From: Halicephalobus mephisto | Taxonomy: Eukaryota; Nematoda; Chromadorea; Rhabditida; Panagrolaimidae | DNA: 64,000 nt | Assembly: GCA_009193035.1 (NCBI GenBank) | Contig: SWDT01000182.1 | Location: 1 to 64,000, forward strand | Direction of reading: 5' to 3' | In this document: piece by piece, positions 48,043-60,900 of the stretch | Position numbering within the stretch: position 1 is the first letter of the stretch | How the letters are laid out: each line of letters opens with the position of its first letter | Translations under genes and position numbers: made by a program | Notes under the pieces: model-generated | Seen by the model: the letters and a program-made list of their open reading frames with translations, nothing else | Told to the model about the DNA's origin: nothing | The model's database searches: none

Positions 48043-48869
48043 CTATGGATAATTTGTAATTTTCATATATAAAATTCTTAATTTTTAAATTTTTATTTAA
48101 TCAAATCTAAAAGCATTTGTGAATTTACGATATTCATATATGAAAACCACTTGATTTTAAGTACTTTTTAAATTTATTTATTTTTGATAAAAATGTTTGT
48201 AAATTTTTAATTTTCATATATAAAATCTTCCGATTTTTAGCATATATCGATTTTAATTGTTTATTTTTCGCTCCGGATTTTATTAAAGTAAAAATAATTA
48301 AAATTAAAAGAAAACTAAGGATCACATTTAGGATATTCGTTTTTTTCCAATCCGACTAGTTCTGGCGGTTTTCGCCTCGTCTCGCCGCGAAAACCTACGA
48401 TTCATTCGGAATCAACTTTCGTCTCCGACTTGGAGAAGCTCGCTTTCCAGTCTTTGTCCTTTGTTCCTCTTCGTTTACTGGTTATTTTACGTCGATTAAG
48501 GCTATTAATTGATTAGGACCGATTTATCTCTGAATTCCATAATTTCGTCGATAGGTTTGTCCAAATTTCAGAGCGTTGCAATTGCATCGATTGTCCAAGT
48601 GCGCGCGTTTCGCAAAAATTGTTTTTATTTTTGTAATTTTAATATAATCCCCGTCCTGCCACTGCCTTAATCTTGTCCGTGATGTTTTACCATGTGTCAT
48701 CTCATTCGGCCGCGGATTTGGATATATGAATGCACGTCTTAACCACGTTGTTAGTTTTTAGAGTGGATAGATCCTTCTCTCGCTTGTGGACCCGACTGTT
48801 TGTGGGTGTGTCGAGCTTGATTCTGTCAAAATCGACGACTTATCATTAAAATTTACTTCGGCTGTAAGA
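48043..48869. promoter_or_regulatory. Intergenic 5' flank of kin-3
   Basis: About 48055-48240 has scattered CATATATGAAA-type motifs. From about 48340 the sequence becomes less AT-rich and probably holds the kin-3 promoter and 5' UTR. An in-frame 28-codon upstream extension of kin-3 exists (from TTG-like starts) but has no ATG, so it is taken as UTR. Confidence 0.5.
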
Positions 48870-50008
48870 ATGCCGGTCCCCAGCATTGCCCGGGTTTATG
48901 CCAACGTGAATTCGAGTCAACCTCGGGAGTATTGGGATTACGAAACACACACAATTGAATGGGGCAATATTGAAGACTACTCTTTGGTCAGGAAGCTCGG
49001 TCGAGGCAAGTATTCTGAGGTCTTCGAAGGACTCAAGAACAATGAAGACAAAGTCGTCGTCAAAATCCTCAAGGTAAGTCTGGTGCTCTATACTCGTCCA
49101 ACTCCTCTTTTCAGCCGGTCAAAAAGAAGAAAATCAAACGTGAAATCAAGATCTTAGAGAATCTCAGAGGAGGAACGAATATTATTACCCTTCTGGACGT
49201 CGTCAAGGACCCAATTTCCCGAACGCCTGCGCTTATTTTCGAATACGTCAACAACACCGATTTCAAGGTTCTCTACCAGACTCTTTCCGACTTCGACATT
49301 CGTTATTACTTGTATGAATTGCTAAAAGCTCTCGATTTTTGCCATTCTCGAGGAATCATGCACAGAGACGTCAAACCACACAATGTTATGATTGATCACG
49401 AACAAAGGACATTACGTTTGATTGATTGGGGTCTGGCAGAATTTTATCACCCTCGCCAGGAATACAATGTTCGGGTTGCTTCTCGTTATTTCAAAGGTCC
49501 AGAATTACTTGTTGATTATCAATGCTACGACTATTCCCTCGACATGTGGAGTCTTGGATGTATGCTGGCTTCGATGATTTTCCGCAAAGAACCATTCTTC
49601 CACGGACATGATAATTACGATCAGTTGGTTAGAATCGCAAAAGTCTTGGGAACGGATGAACTTTACGAATACATTGACAAGTACCAGATTGAACTCGATC
49701 CACGTTTCAATGACATTCTCGGACGGTAATTTTGAAATTTTGTATTTCGTAATTGTTTGGTTTTTAGTCACACGCGAAAACGATGGGAACGCTTTGTCCA
49801 TGGTGAAAATCAACATTTGGTTAGCAACGAAGCCATTGATTTCTTGGATCACTTGTTACGCTATGACCACGCTGAACGTTTAACTGCACGGGAGGCCATG
49901 GATCATCCTTATTTCAAGCCGGTTGTTGAGGATGCTGCAAGACGTGGAGGTGGTGACACTCGCGCTAATGGCTCTGCAGGATCAGTCAATGGAATTGGTT
50001 CTGCATAA
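48870..50008 (+). CDS. kin-3: Casein kinase 2 catalytic subunit alpha
   Basis: Three exons 48870-49073, 49115-49725, 49768-50008; 351 aa. CK2 alpha is a constitutively active acidophilic Ser/Thr kinase that pairs with a CK2 beta dimer. Visible: [14 protein letters not shown] start, REYWDYE, glycine loop [12 protein letters not shown], the basic cluster [24 protein letters not shown], the CK2-specific DWG in place of DFG, and [12 protein letters not shown]. The C-terminal tail is short and Gly/Ala-rich. Introns are 41 and 42 nt. The start chosen is the first ATG in frame and gives the usual CK2 N-terminus. Confidence 0.97.
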
Positions 50009-50476
50009 CAGAAGAAAAATCATCCATTTCGTTTGATATTATGGCAACAACTAATGTTTCCTGTATTTTTTTCGATCCAGCAAAAACGGGTTCAGAGGAA
50101 GTCGCATGCTTCCTATCTTTACTGAAATTTTTTTGTTTTGTTTTGCTCAAATGTTCTTGGACAAATTATTATGCGACTTTTTGATCACCCGTTGACGTTC
50201 CTTTATCTATAGTTATATTTTTTTCGTCAATTTTTATCCATCTGAACCCTTATTTGCTGCTAGCAGGCCTTATTAACGTTGTCATTAACGAATTTTTGTT
50301 CTTCTGAATTGCTATTCCTGGATGAGAAATTAAACCTTATTTCGATTGTTGCTTTTTATGTTGACGAAATATATGGAAAATTATCGAGTTTTAAGTATTG
50401 ATATAATTGAGGTTTAGAATGCCTTTTTGAATATTTTTTATTTTGGAAATTTTTTGATTTTTTTTGTGAATTTTAG
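50009..50476. other. Intergenic, kin-3 3' UTR and NFS1 leader
   Basis: No gene. It ends in GAATTTTAG directly before the NFS1 ATG, a strong splice acceptor suitable for a spliced leader. Confidence 0.6.
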
Positions 50477-51864
50477 ATGTTTAAAGCTACTACAAGTTCG
50501 ACGATTAGACGATTTATTAGCGTAAGACCTGGATATTTTGGATATTCTACTGTTGCAGTTTCGAAAAAAGAAGAAATGATACAGAAAAATCCTGATAAAT
50601 TTGCATCATTGAAACCAATTTATTTGGATGTTCAAGCAACTTCACCGATGGATCCAAGAGTTGTGGATGCGATGTTACCTTATATGATATCGGATTTTGG
50701 TAATCCTCATAGTAGAACGCATGTTTATGGATGGAATGCAGAAGAAGCGGTAGAAAATGCAAGAGCGCAGGTTGCATCATTGATTGGAGCTGATCCAAAG
50801 GAAATTATTTTTACTTCTGGTGCTACGGAATCTAATAATATTGCTTTGAAGGGAGTTGCTCATTTTTACAAAGTTACTGGGAAGAAGCATATTGTTACGA
50901 CGCAAACTGAACATAAGTGTGTTTTGGATTCTTGTCGGTATTTGGAAGCTGAAGGATATGATGTTACTTATCTTCCTGTTCAGAAGAATGGTATTATTGA
51001 TTTGGAAAGTTTGGAGAAAGCGATTAGACCAGATACGGCTCTTGTGAGTATTATGACTGTCAATAATGAAATTGGAGTTGTTCAACCGATCAAGGAAATT
51101 GGAGAAATTTGTAGGAAGAATAAGGTGTTTTTCCACACTGATGCTGCTCAGGCTGTTGGTAAGATCCCGATTAATTTGGCAGAACTTAAGGTGGATTTGA
51201 TGTCTATTTCTGGACATAAGATTTATGGACCAAAAGGTGTTGGAGTATTGTATGTTAGAAGACGACCGAGAGTAAGATTGGAAGCTCAGATGAGTGGAGG
51301 AGGTCAGGAAAGAGGATTGAGATCTGGTACTTTGCCGGCTCCGCTTTGTGTTGGAATTGGTGCTGCTTGTGCTATTGCGGAGAAGGAGATGGCGATGGAT
51401 CATAAACATGTGAAGCAACTTTCCGATAGGTTGGTTGAAGGAATTACTTCGAAGTTGGAACAAGTTGTTAGAAATGGAGATCCAGAAAAGTCTTATCCTG
51501 GTATGTTTTTAAAAGAATTTGTTAATATATGGTTTTGACTTTAGGATGCGTTAATTTGTCTTTTGCCTACATTGAAGGTGAATCTATGCTAATGGCTCTC
51601 AAGGATATTGCTTTATCTTCTGGATCTGCTTGTACTTCTGCTAGTCTTGAGCCTTCTTATGTTTTGAGAGCTATTGGAGCTGATGAAGACTTGGCTCATT
51701 CATCGATCAGATTCGGCATTGGTAGATTCACGACGGAACAAGAAATTGACTATACTGTGGAGAAGTGCGTCAAAGAAGCTAATCGATTGAGAAACATGAG
51801 TCCTCTTTGGGAAATGGTCCAAGAAGGAATTGATTTGAAGACAATCAAGTGGACCCAGCACTAA
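50477..51864 (+). CDS. nfs-1: Mitochondrial cysteine desulfurase NFS1
   Basis: Two exons, 50477-51500 and 51545-51864; 447 aa. It is a PLP enzyme that takes sulfur from cysteine and hands it to the ISCU scaffold for iron-sulfur cluster assembly. A basic, Ser/Thr-rich mitochondrial presequence ([20 protein letters not shown]) precedes [14 protein letters not shown]. Active-site features: [26 protein letters not shown], the PLP lysine in [10 protein letters not shown], and the mobile-loop cysteine in [14 protein letters not shown]. The C-terminus ends IKWTQH. Codon use is strikingly A/T-ending and leaves a 228-codon antisense open frame. The AG|ATG start implies trans-splicing. Confidence 0.97.
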
Positions 51865-51976
51865 ATTGTTAATACTTAGAAAGAGTATATATTTTAGTTG
51901 ATTCTGAGAGTAATTATATTTTTTGATAAAACTTTATTTAGCACGAATGTTGAGCAATTTTGATATCATTCAAAAA

Positions 51977-54900
51977 TTACACCCAATATTGACTCTGTTT
52001 CAACTTGGTGGTCGTAGATTGAGCGGCATCAAGACTTCTTCTCGGTTGTTTCATTGTTGAAGATAAAATTGAACTTGATGGAATTCCAGTTATTGGTCCA
52101 GATTTACTATTTTTAGATAATAAAGCTAATGGAGTAGGTTTAAATGCAGAATTAATAGATTCAAATGGTTGTTTTAATTGTGTTATTTTAACATATGGTT
52201 GATTTAAATTTTCTAAATTATTTTTAATTGATATTTCAGATGTTTCTTCTATAATATCATTTAAATTATTTTTTTTTCTTTGACGTCCAACAGATGCATA
52301 TACTGTAGAATCAAGTAATTCAACACCATGAGATTCTGAAATTTTTGGAAGTTCTCTTTCTTCTGTTGAACTCAAATTCAGATGTAAGCCATGTTCGTCT
52401 CTTGTTGCTGCAAGTGTTTTTTTCTTTTTTGAATTTTTTCTACAACATAGAATTATAATTGTTGCTAAAATAATTAAAATAAGAATAAAAACAGGAAAAT
52501 GATGATTTAATTCTGGAGCTATATTTGGCGTAATTTTAGAATCTTCTTCGACATCGGTTCCGGATTGACGAGATCCAGGTTCTACCACTCCTAATCTCTT
52601 GTCCACTGGCCGGATATCGATTATCCATTTGAATCTTGCTGGTTGAATTGAGTCTCCACGAAGTTCGAATTCTACTTCGTCATCAGTTTTTTCATCGACG
52701 TCGAAGGCTTGGAAAAAAAGTTTTCCGTCGTTTATATCCGTTTGGGTGAAGAAAACTATGGATTCGTTCAGCAAGGGATGAAGGAAGAGTCTCCCGAAGT
52801 TAGGAGGGGTCACTACGAGGTACCGCGGAGTCGAGCCCTGGAGATTTCGTAATCATTCATTTTTAAAAATTAAAATTTTTCTGAATTTTTAAAAATTAAA
52901 ATTTCTCAAAATTTTTCTGAATTTTTGAAAATTAAAATTTTTCTAAATTTTTAAAATTTCAAAAATTATGTTTGATATATAAAAAATTAAAATTAAAAAT
53001 TTTCTCAATTTTTTTTGAAATGAATTTTGGAAATTTTTTAAAAATAAAAATTTTCAAAATATTTTGAAAAATTCTAGAAAATTTCATTGAATTATAAAAA
53101 TTTAGATTTTCATTGAATTTTGGAAAATCTAAAAAATTACTTTCTAGATTTTAGGATTTAAATTATATAAATTTGAAAAAAACCAACTTCTAGAGCAGTG
53201 GCGTTCAAATAACCGACGTTTATTTGGGTAAATTGCTTCGCGTCGGTAACCAAATCCTGGACTTGGAGTTTCGGCAAAACTTGAATTTTCGATTTTTTCT
53301 GGATCATTTCCATTTCTTCATTTCCTAAGGTGAATTCAAAAGAATCTTGATAAGCATCCATGTTCAGTTGGGCATAAAGGACATCTCCGTCGTCTATGTT
53401 TTTTTGCGTGAACCAATCTGCTTCTTTCTCGCCGGCAACCCAGTAAAAAGTTCCGTTTTCTGGAGCTTTGGTTATATTGTAGACGATTTTGGATCTGTCG
53501 CCGTTCGAATCCGCCCCGAGATGGGCCTTGGTCAGAACGACATAAGTTCTGCCTTGTTCGTAAGTGATCACTGAATGGTTGAACAAGTTCAAAGCCAGAG
53601 GCTCGATCCTCACCGTCAAAACCTTGGATTCCGGACCTATGCCGAAAACCAAAACATCGAATCTGTCGTCCGTGGACATCGGAGTGTGTTCCAGTCTGAC
53701 TTGGCCTTTGTTGACTTGGGCCTGAGTGAACGTGACCTCATCCGTGACCAAGGAGTCCAGAACGACGATTCTGACGCCGTTGGAGCCCTTCTGGATCAAT
53801 CTGTAAACGATTTCACTGGGCGATCCTCTGTCATCTTCTACTTGGAAATCCGTCGGTTCCAAACTCGTCGATCCACCAGAAACAATCGTCAATTCATCTC
53901 GAAATTGTTTTATCTGAAAAAATTACGAAATAATTTTTTCTGAAAACTTTCAACATCGATAAAATCACAAAATTCATTTAAATTATATCTATTTTCATAA
54001 AAAACATTTCAGAATAAACATATTTATGAAATTAAAAAGTAATTTTCGAAATTTATGTCTGGGAAATTTGATATATGAAAATTGTAATTTTTAGGATTTT
54101 ATAAGCTTTAATTTTATTTCATTTCAAATATTCATATATTAAAATCAGGATTATCATTCCTAAATCCATATATCGAACAACTATTTCTCAGATTTAGGAT
54201 TATTTTTTATAAAAAATCGAATTTGGATTGTAAAAATTAATAAAAACAGAACCAACCTTGATGCCGGTCCTGCCCTGAGGCAGAATTTCCATCTGAAGTC
54301 CTATCCTCAACCTGTTGCTTTTCTTTTTTTCCTTATCTGTCCCAGGATAAACATGAAAGATCATCTCGTCGTCTCCAGAAGTCACGGCTCGGATCAGCAG
54401 ATGACGGCCACTGGCGAACTTGTCCGAAGTGAGTTCGTTCGAATTCAGTTCTTCTTTGGAATTGCTCGCTTGATCCGCTGTTTTATCTTCTGTGAAAATT
54501 ATTTCTGCTTTTTTCGGTCTTCTGTAGACTTCGACAATCAATTTTTCGTCTCCAGAAGCTTTTTCTAATTTACGCAAGTCGATGATCGAAGAATTCAGAG
54601 CCAAACTGCTTCCTGCAGTCAGCCTCAGGGGAGATTGGATGTAGACGAAGTTCGGAAGGTGGTCCGGATTCAGGGCCCCGAACGTCAAGGAAATTCTAAA
54701 ACGAAATTCTTCTTTGATTTTTGAATTTCTGTCGACAGAAACGACAAAGTTGAAATAATCCTTCTGGATCCAAGATCCTAAATCCGTGGATTCTGAGTAA
54801 TACGAAATCCTCCTGGAATCGATGTCCGCTTGAGTGAACTTCTGAATCACTTTGATCTTGTTCAACATGATTTTCCCGTGCATCGGGGCTCTCGAGATCG

Positions 54901-57900
54901 TGTACCGGATCTGGGATTCAGGAATCTGAAGATTTCATTAAATATTAAATTTAAAAAACTACATTATTACGAAAATTAAAAACGAAAATTTTATAAAATT
55001 GCAATCAAAAAAGTTTTAGGATTTTTAGAACTCTCGAAAAGAAAAAAGCGAGTCAACCTAGATGGTGCATTACCAAATTTACCATTTTTTTGCTTTAGAA
55101 CTGGTAAAAAAGAGCAAGTAAAAAAATTAGTTGGATCTGACGGCGAATTGCCAGAATTGCCATTTTCTGGTTTTTCACAAAAGGAAAAACAACGAGTGAG
55201 GACAAGATAAGTTGCCAAATTTACAATTTTTCTATTTTTACTCGCTCCTGCGCGGGAATTCAAAAATCGCAAAGAAATAAATATCGCTTTTTCTTTGAAA
55301 TTACAGCATTAGTTATTAAATATTAATTAATATTATTAAACAACTCACATCCGGGATCTTGGTTCTCAGTAAGTCCATCCCAATAATGGCGTGTTGAAGT
55401 GGAGCAGCCAGAAGCCGGGAGTTGGCTTCTAAAGTCAGAGACATTTTTGCCGATCTCTCAACTGTGAACCATTCCGGTTTTGTTTGATGAAGACCATCAG
55501 TTACAAGAAACGAGAATCCACCAGAAGAATCTAAAACAAGAAACTTATAAAAAAATTCATATATGAAAAAACTAAAATCTGATGTATAGAAAATAAACAG
55601 AAATTTATATATGAAAAATAAATAAAAATTCATATATGAAAAATAAAGAGAATTCATATATGAAAGAAATAAAATCTAATATATCGAAAAAATTAAAAAT
55701 TGATATATGAAAAATAAATAAAAATTGATATATGAAAAATAAAGAGAATTCATATATGAAAGAAATAAAATCTGATATATGGGAAATAAACAAAAATTGA
55801 TATATGAAAAAACTCACTGGAAGTTGAAATAAACGAAATTTTTCCTTCTTGAAGATCGGCGAGACTGAAGCTGTTCAGAGGATTAGATTGATCTCGGACG
55901 TTAGCCACATATCCCCCTAGGGGCTGCCAGATTAGGAACTTCAAAATCTCCGGATTTGAATCTGGATCCTGGACGTTGAGATGAGAATCCAGAATTTTTC
56001 CAGAATTCGAATTGACTAAAATCAACGGTTCATTTTTGGACACTTCTGGAGGATAAATATTTTCTTTTTCTACGGTAATTTTGATTTTTTCTGGAGGAGA
56101 ACAGGACCCGGACAGACAAGCGATGATTTCGAAATCGTCGAAATCAGTTCTGGAAGTCTGGACATAGAGAACCTGTTTTTTCAGCAGCTGATCCCACGAG
56201 AATTCTTCGATGGAATTCTGGGGATTCTGACGGAACGAAATTCTCCCAAAAATCGGGTGTTTTTTAATTCTGAATTCCACGGCATCTGGAGGGCCGACGA
56301 AGTTCGAAATTCTGATGTTCCTCGGATCCAGAGTCGCGTTCGATTTTTGCCGGACCTTGACCGAAGAAACCAGATTTATCCTCGGGCCAGGCCGGGTTTG
56401 TTTTTTCAAAGTGATTTTAAAAGGTCCCAAAGTGAATCTGTTCGTCTGAATCTTGAACGAGAAGCTGTCTTCTGATTCCGGACTTCCGACTCCGGTCCCG
56501 GGGATATACTGTAGACGACTGTGCTGCAGATCCTCGAATCTGAAGCCCCAGACGAAGGAACTCGAAGGAAAAGAGGACTTCAATTTCCCTAAAATAATCA
56601 ATTATCGGCACTATTATTGTTAAAATTCATTGAAAATTAAAAAAATATATATTTATTTTTGAAATTTTTAAATTCCCGCCTAAAAAGAGCAAAGTTGACA
56701 AAAATGGAAAAAGTGGCAAATTTGGCAATCTAATTTCGAAATCGACTCGCTCTGTTCCTGCGCAGTTTTTACCTAAAATTTTAGAAATTTGGAAATTTTT
56801 GTTTTTAGTTTTTAATAAAAGTATGATTTTTAAAAATTTTTAAATTCCCGCGAAAAAAGCGAGTTACATAAAAAAATGGAAAATCTGGCAAATTTACTAA
56901 AATTGACTCGCTCCTTTTCTTTCACAACAATTGTAAAATTTTCTAATTTTTAAAATAAAATATAATACAGTAGAACTTGGATATAGATACTTCTGCTATA
57001 ACATATCTCACATTATAGCATACGGTATGAGTGAGTGTGTTTGGTTAATCTGTCTTCGAATTTACCCCAGCTATGATATATCCTTTCTTATAACATAAAC
57101 TTTCCCCGGTTCCAAGGAGGTATTTTATATCGTAATTCGACTGTACAATAGAACTTCGATATAACATACACTCGTTATAACATATCTCGGATTGTATCAT
57201 ACGGTGTGAGTGAGTGTGTTTGGTTAATCTGTCTTCGAATTTACCCTAGCTATGATATATCCTTTGCTAGAACATATGCTTTGCCCGGTCCCAAGGGGTA
57301 TTTTATATCCAAGTTCGACTGTATAAGAAAACTCACCAGTTACAGTATCTAAACTAAGAGATCCTTTCTGGGGCTGCTGAACAACGATGAATTTCAGATT
57401 CGATCCGGACTCGCCTCTGACGTCCAGGACAGTTCTGTCGATCGAGAAGACGTCGTTCTGGCCCAGAATGACCTCCGGAAGGAATCTGAATTCGAAACTG
57501 TCCTTGACTGTTGTGACTTCGATTTCCGAATTTCTCTCCAGATGTCCGATTTTCAGAAGGACTTGGATATTTTCGATTTTGTTTTTGTTTAAAAAGAAAA
57601 TTCGATTTTCATCAACGTCTTTTTGGTGGAATTCACTGGCCAGCTCCAGAATCCCGTCCTGGAGGATTCTGAAAGGCGAATTTTGTGCTCTTTGGACGAC
57701 GTACCGTATATCCCCCAGATCTTCGTCGAGATTAGTCTGAGCAGAAACATTCGTTCTGAGAACCGGAATCAAGCCTTCAGAATTCCCTTCTGAAACCTGG
57801 ATTCTGGAGTTTTCGAAATTCACAAAGGGCTCCTTCGCGACGAGGTTCAGAATCCCCGAAGTTTCGTGTTTCCCGTCAGTTACAGTATACCTCATTTGGG

Positions 57901-60900
57901 CGGACTTCTTGAGACTCAGATGTCTGACAACAAGTTTTTTTTCTTCCAAGTCCTTCGTCGTGAAACTTCTGACTGGAATCGGCGGAGAATCCTTCGTAAA
58001 AAAAACGAAATCTTTGAAACTGGATTCTGCGAACTTGAAAGTCAACAACGCCTTCGGGGAGTCCTTGTCCGTCCAAGGAAAGAGGGATTTCGAAAGTGTT
58101 TTTTCGCCGTTTTCGAGGACGTAGATACTGTATTCGATTTCTTTATTTCTGAAGTTTCCCAATTCTGGCGGATGGTCGTCTTCAGAAATGACCGATACCG
58201 TAAACCACAGAGGAATCTTCGTTTCGGGACGGTATCTGGATTCCGCAATTAAATAAGCTTTGTCTTGTTTCGATTCGTCTCCGGAATGTTCGTAAAAAAT
58301 TCTTTTTTCAAGGATATCCAAAGAGTCAAATTTGTCTCCGGATCCCAGGATGAACTTAGCCCCTGAGGGATTTGTCAAAATAAAATTCCCCGAAAACGGC
58401 GGAATCGCGATTACGAAATCGAAAGTAGTGTCGTCCGAAGTCTCCAGCCAGAGGGAATTGTTCGTTATCATCTGGGAATTTCCCTCCGGGACAATCAGGG
58501 TCCTGTTCAGCAACTGTACCGAATTTCCGCTCGGGACGTAGACGATTTCGAATTTTAACAATTCTGACGTCACTGCCGGGGTCACAAGACGAAAAGTAAA
58601 AAAATCATTCACAATAGAATACTGTACAAAATTCAACTTGTACGAAATGGCTTCTGAATCCACGTGAGCTTGAGTAAAATTCGAACTTACTCCGATTCTT
58701 CGATTTTTGTTTTTTTCTGTTTTTCTGTAAAGCATACCGTACTTGGGAGGCTCGACGACGTGATAGACAAGTTCGTCTTTCAAAAAACGAGTCGGAAACG
58801 TCGTCGCCAGAAGGTTCGATCTTCTGATGACGGATTTTTCGGTGTTATTCAGAAGCAGAGAATTTTGAATAAAAACTTTCACACTTATCGGGATAAATTC
58901 GATCCTGAAATCATGAGGAGAGGTTTCTGAATCTCCAGCTAAGACTTTGAAACTGAAAACGTCCGTTTTTGGCCGATTTTCACTTGTGTGTTTATATCGA
59001 ATTTTTTTTTCTTCAATTTCAAGTTGGTTGAAGCTCGAACAAAGTTGAAATTCATCAATTTCTCCGATTTTTGAACATTCAATTATTCCGAATTCTGGCT
59101 GATCAATGATCACATATGTTAGTGGTATACTGTAGTCTCCAGAATTGCTTACTGTAAAAGACAGATTTTGACCAGAAATAAAAGCCGCGGATTTGTGGCT
59201 CAACTTTAATCCTGTGTTGACGACCATGTGGATCTCGACCGGATTCGCCGTTATCCTCAAGATTACTGTATTCAGGGAATTCGCTCCGAGAGAATCCACG
59301 ACGTCGATTTCGGCACTTCCTGAAGACCTCTGAACTCCAGAATCGATCGAAATGTAAATTTTTTTGTTTAAGAAATCCGCCAACGAAAATTTCGAAAGTG
59401 AAGTTTCTCCATTTTTCGTCGTAAATCTGGCTCCCCCGACGGCATTTTTGATTCTGATGAAAACTTGATTCGTGGGAGAATCAGAATCCCAAATTTTTAT
59501 ATGGTCCTCTGTCAACGGAACTCTGAAATTTTAAATTTTCTAAAATTTTGAATTTTTTGAATTTAAATTTTCTAAAATTTTCGAATTTTTTAAATTTTGA
59601 ATTTTCTAAAATTTAGAATTTTTTGAATTTAGAATTTTCTAAAATTTTAAATTTTTTTAAATTTTAATATTTTAAAATTTTCGAATTTTATTAATTTAAA
59701 TTTTCTAAAATTTTCGAATTTTTTAAATTTTAATATTCTAAAATTTTAAATTTTTTTAATTTTAATTTTCTAAAATTTTCAAATTTTTTGAAATCATCTA
59801 AAATTCAATATTTTTACATTTTCTAGGAAATTCGTCTTCAGATTACTTTGTGATAGAGTTCATTTTAAAGTTTTAAAATATAATTAATAAATTCGTCAAT
59901 AAGCTTACTTGACCCCTGGGGCGACGTGAACAAGGGCCCCTTTCACTCCTGGGACGATTTGAGGAGGATCATTTCTTTGATCAATTCTGACTTTTATCGT
60001 GTAAGTCTTCTTCCGCACATCTCCAAAATTAATATTAGAGTTCCTAATATCAACCTAAAATCAATTTTAAATAATTTTTAAATTTTAAACAATTTTTAAA
60101 TTTCATATAAAATTTTATTTTTTAATAACTTTTAAATTTCATATAAATTTTAAATTTTAAATAATTTTTAAATTTCATATAAAATTTTATTTTTAAATTT
60201 CATATAAATTTTAAATTTTAAATAATTTTTAAATTTCATATAAAATTTTATTTTCATATAAATTTTAATTTTAAATAATTTCCTAATTTTATAAAACTTT
60301 AATTTTAAATAAATTTTAAATTTCATATAAAATTTTATTTTTTAATAACTTTTAAATTACCTGTAAATCGAAATTGTCATCAGAATCCTCGTCTCCGTTG
60401 TGAACGTAGAAGATTCTTTTTCCAATGAGGTCTTCATAAGTAAAAGAATCCGCGGTTTTTCCAGAAGGACCGTTGAATCTCAAAAACCCGTGTTTTGGAG
60501 CATCTATGACTTCGAACACCACATCGAAATTCGAAATTCCGAATCTTCTGTGTTCGGGAAAAAGATAAAAATTCTTCCATTGAAGTGGAACAGTTCCGTT
60601 TTCGATTACTTTAATTTCTTCTCCGATGTACAGAATCTGGAGCGGTCGGTTCGATTCAGAAGCGTCGGAAAACAAAATTTGAGGTGGATTCTCAACGGAA
60701 GATTGCTCACTTGATTCAAATTCAGATCTGAAATTAATCAATTAATCATCAAGAAAAAAATTCATATATGAAAAAACAAAGTATACAGAAAAGATTCATA
60801 TATGAAAAAACAGAGTGTACAAAAAAGATTCATATATGAAAAAACAGAGCATACAAAAAAGATTCATATATGAAAAAACAGAGCATACAGAAAAAATTCA

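Noticed and set aside
48134..48325. 63-codon open frame (minus)
   Set aside because: AT-rich, Lys/Ile/Leu-biased and overlapping CATATATGAAA motifs; no gene support.
50777..51463. 228-codon antisense open frame opposite NFS1
   Set aside because: Explained by the A/T-ending codon bias of NFS1; Ser/Asn-rich without features.
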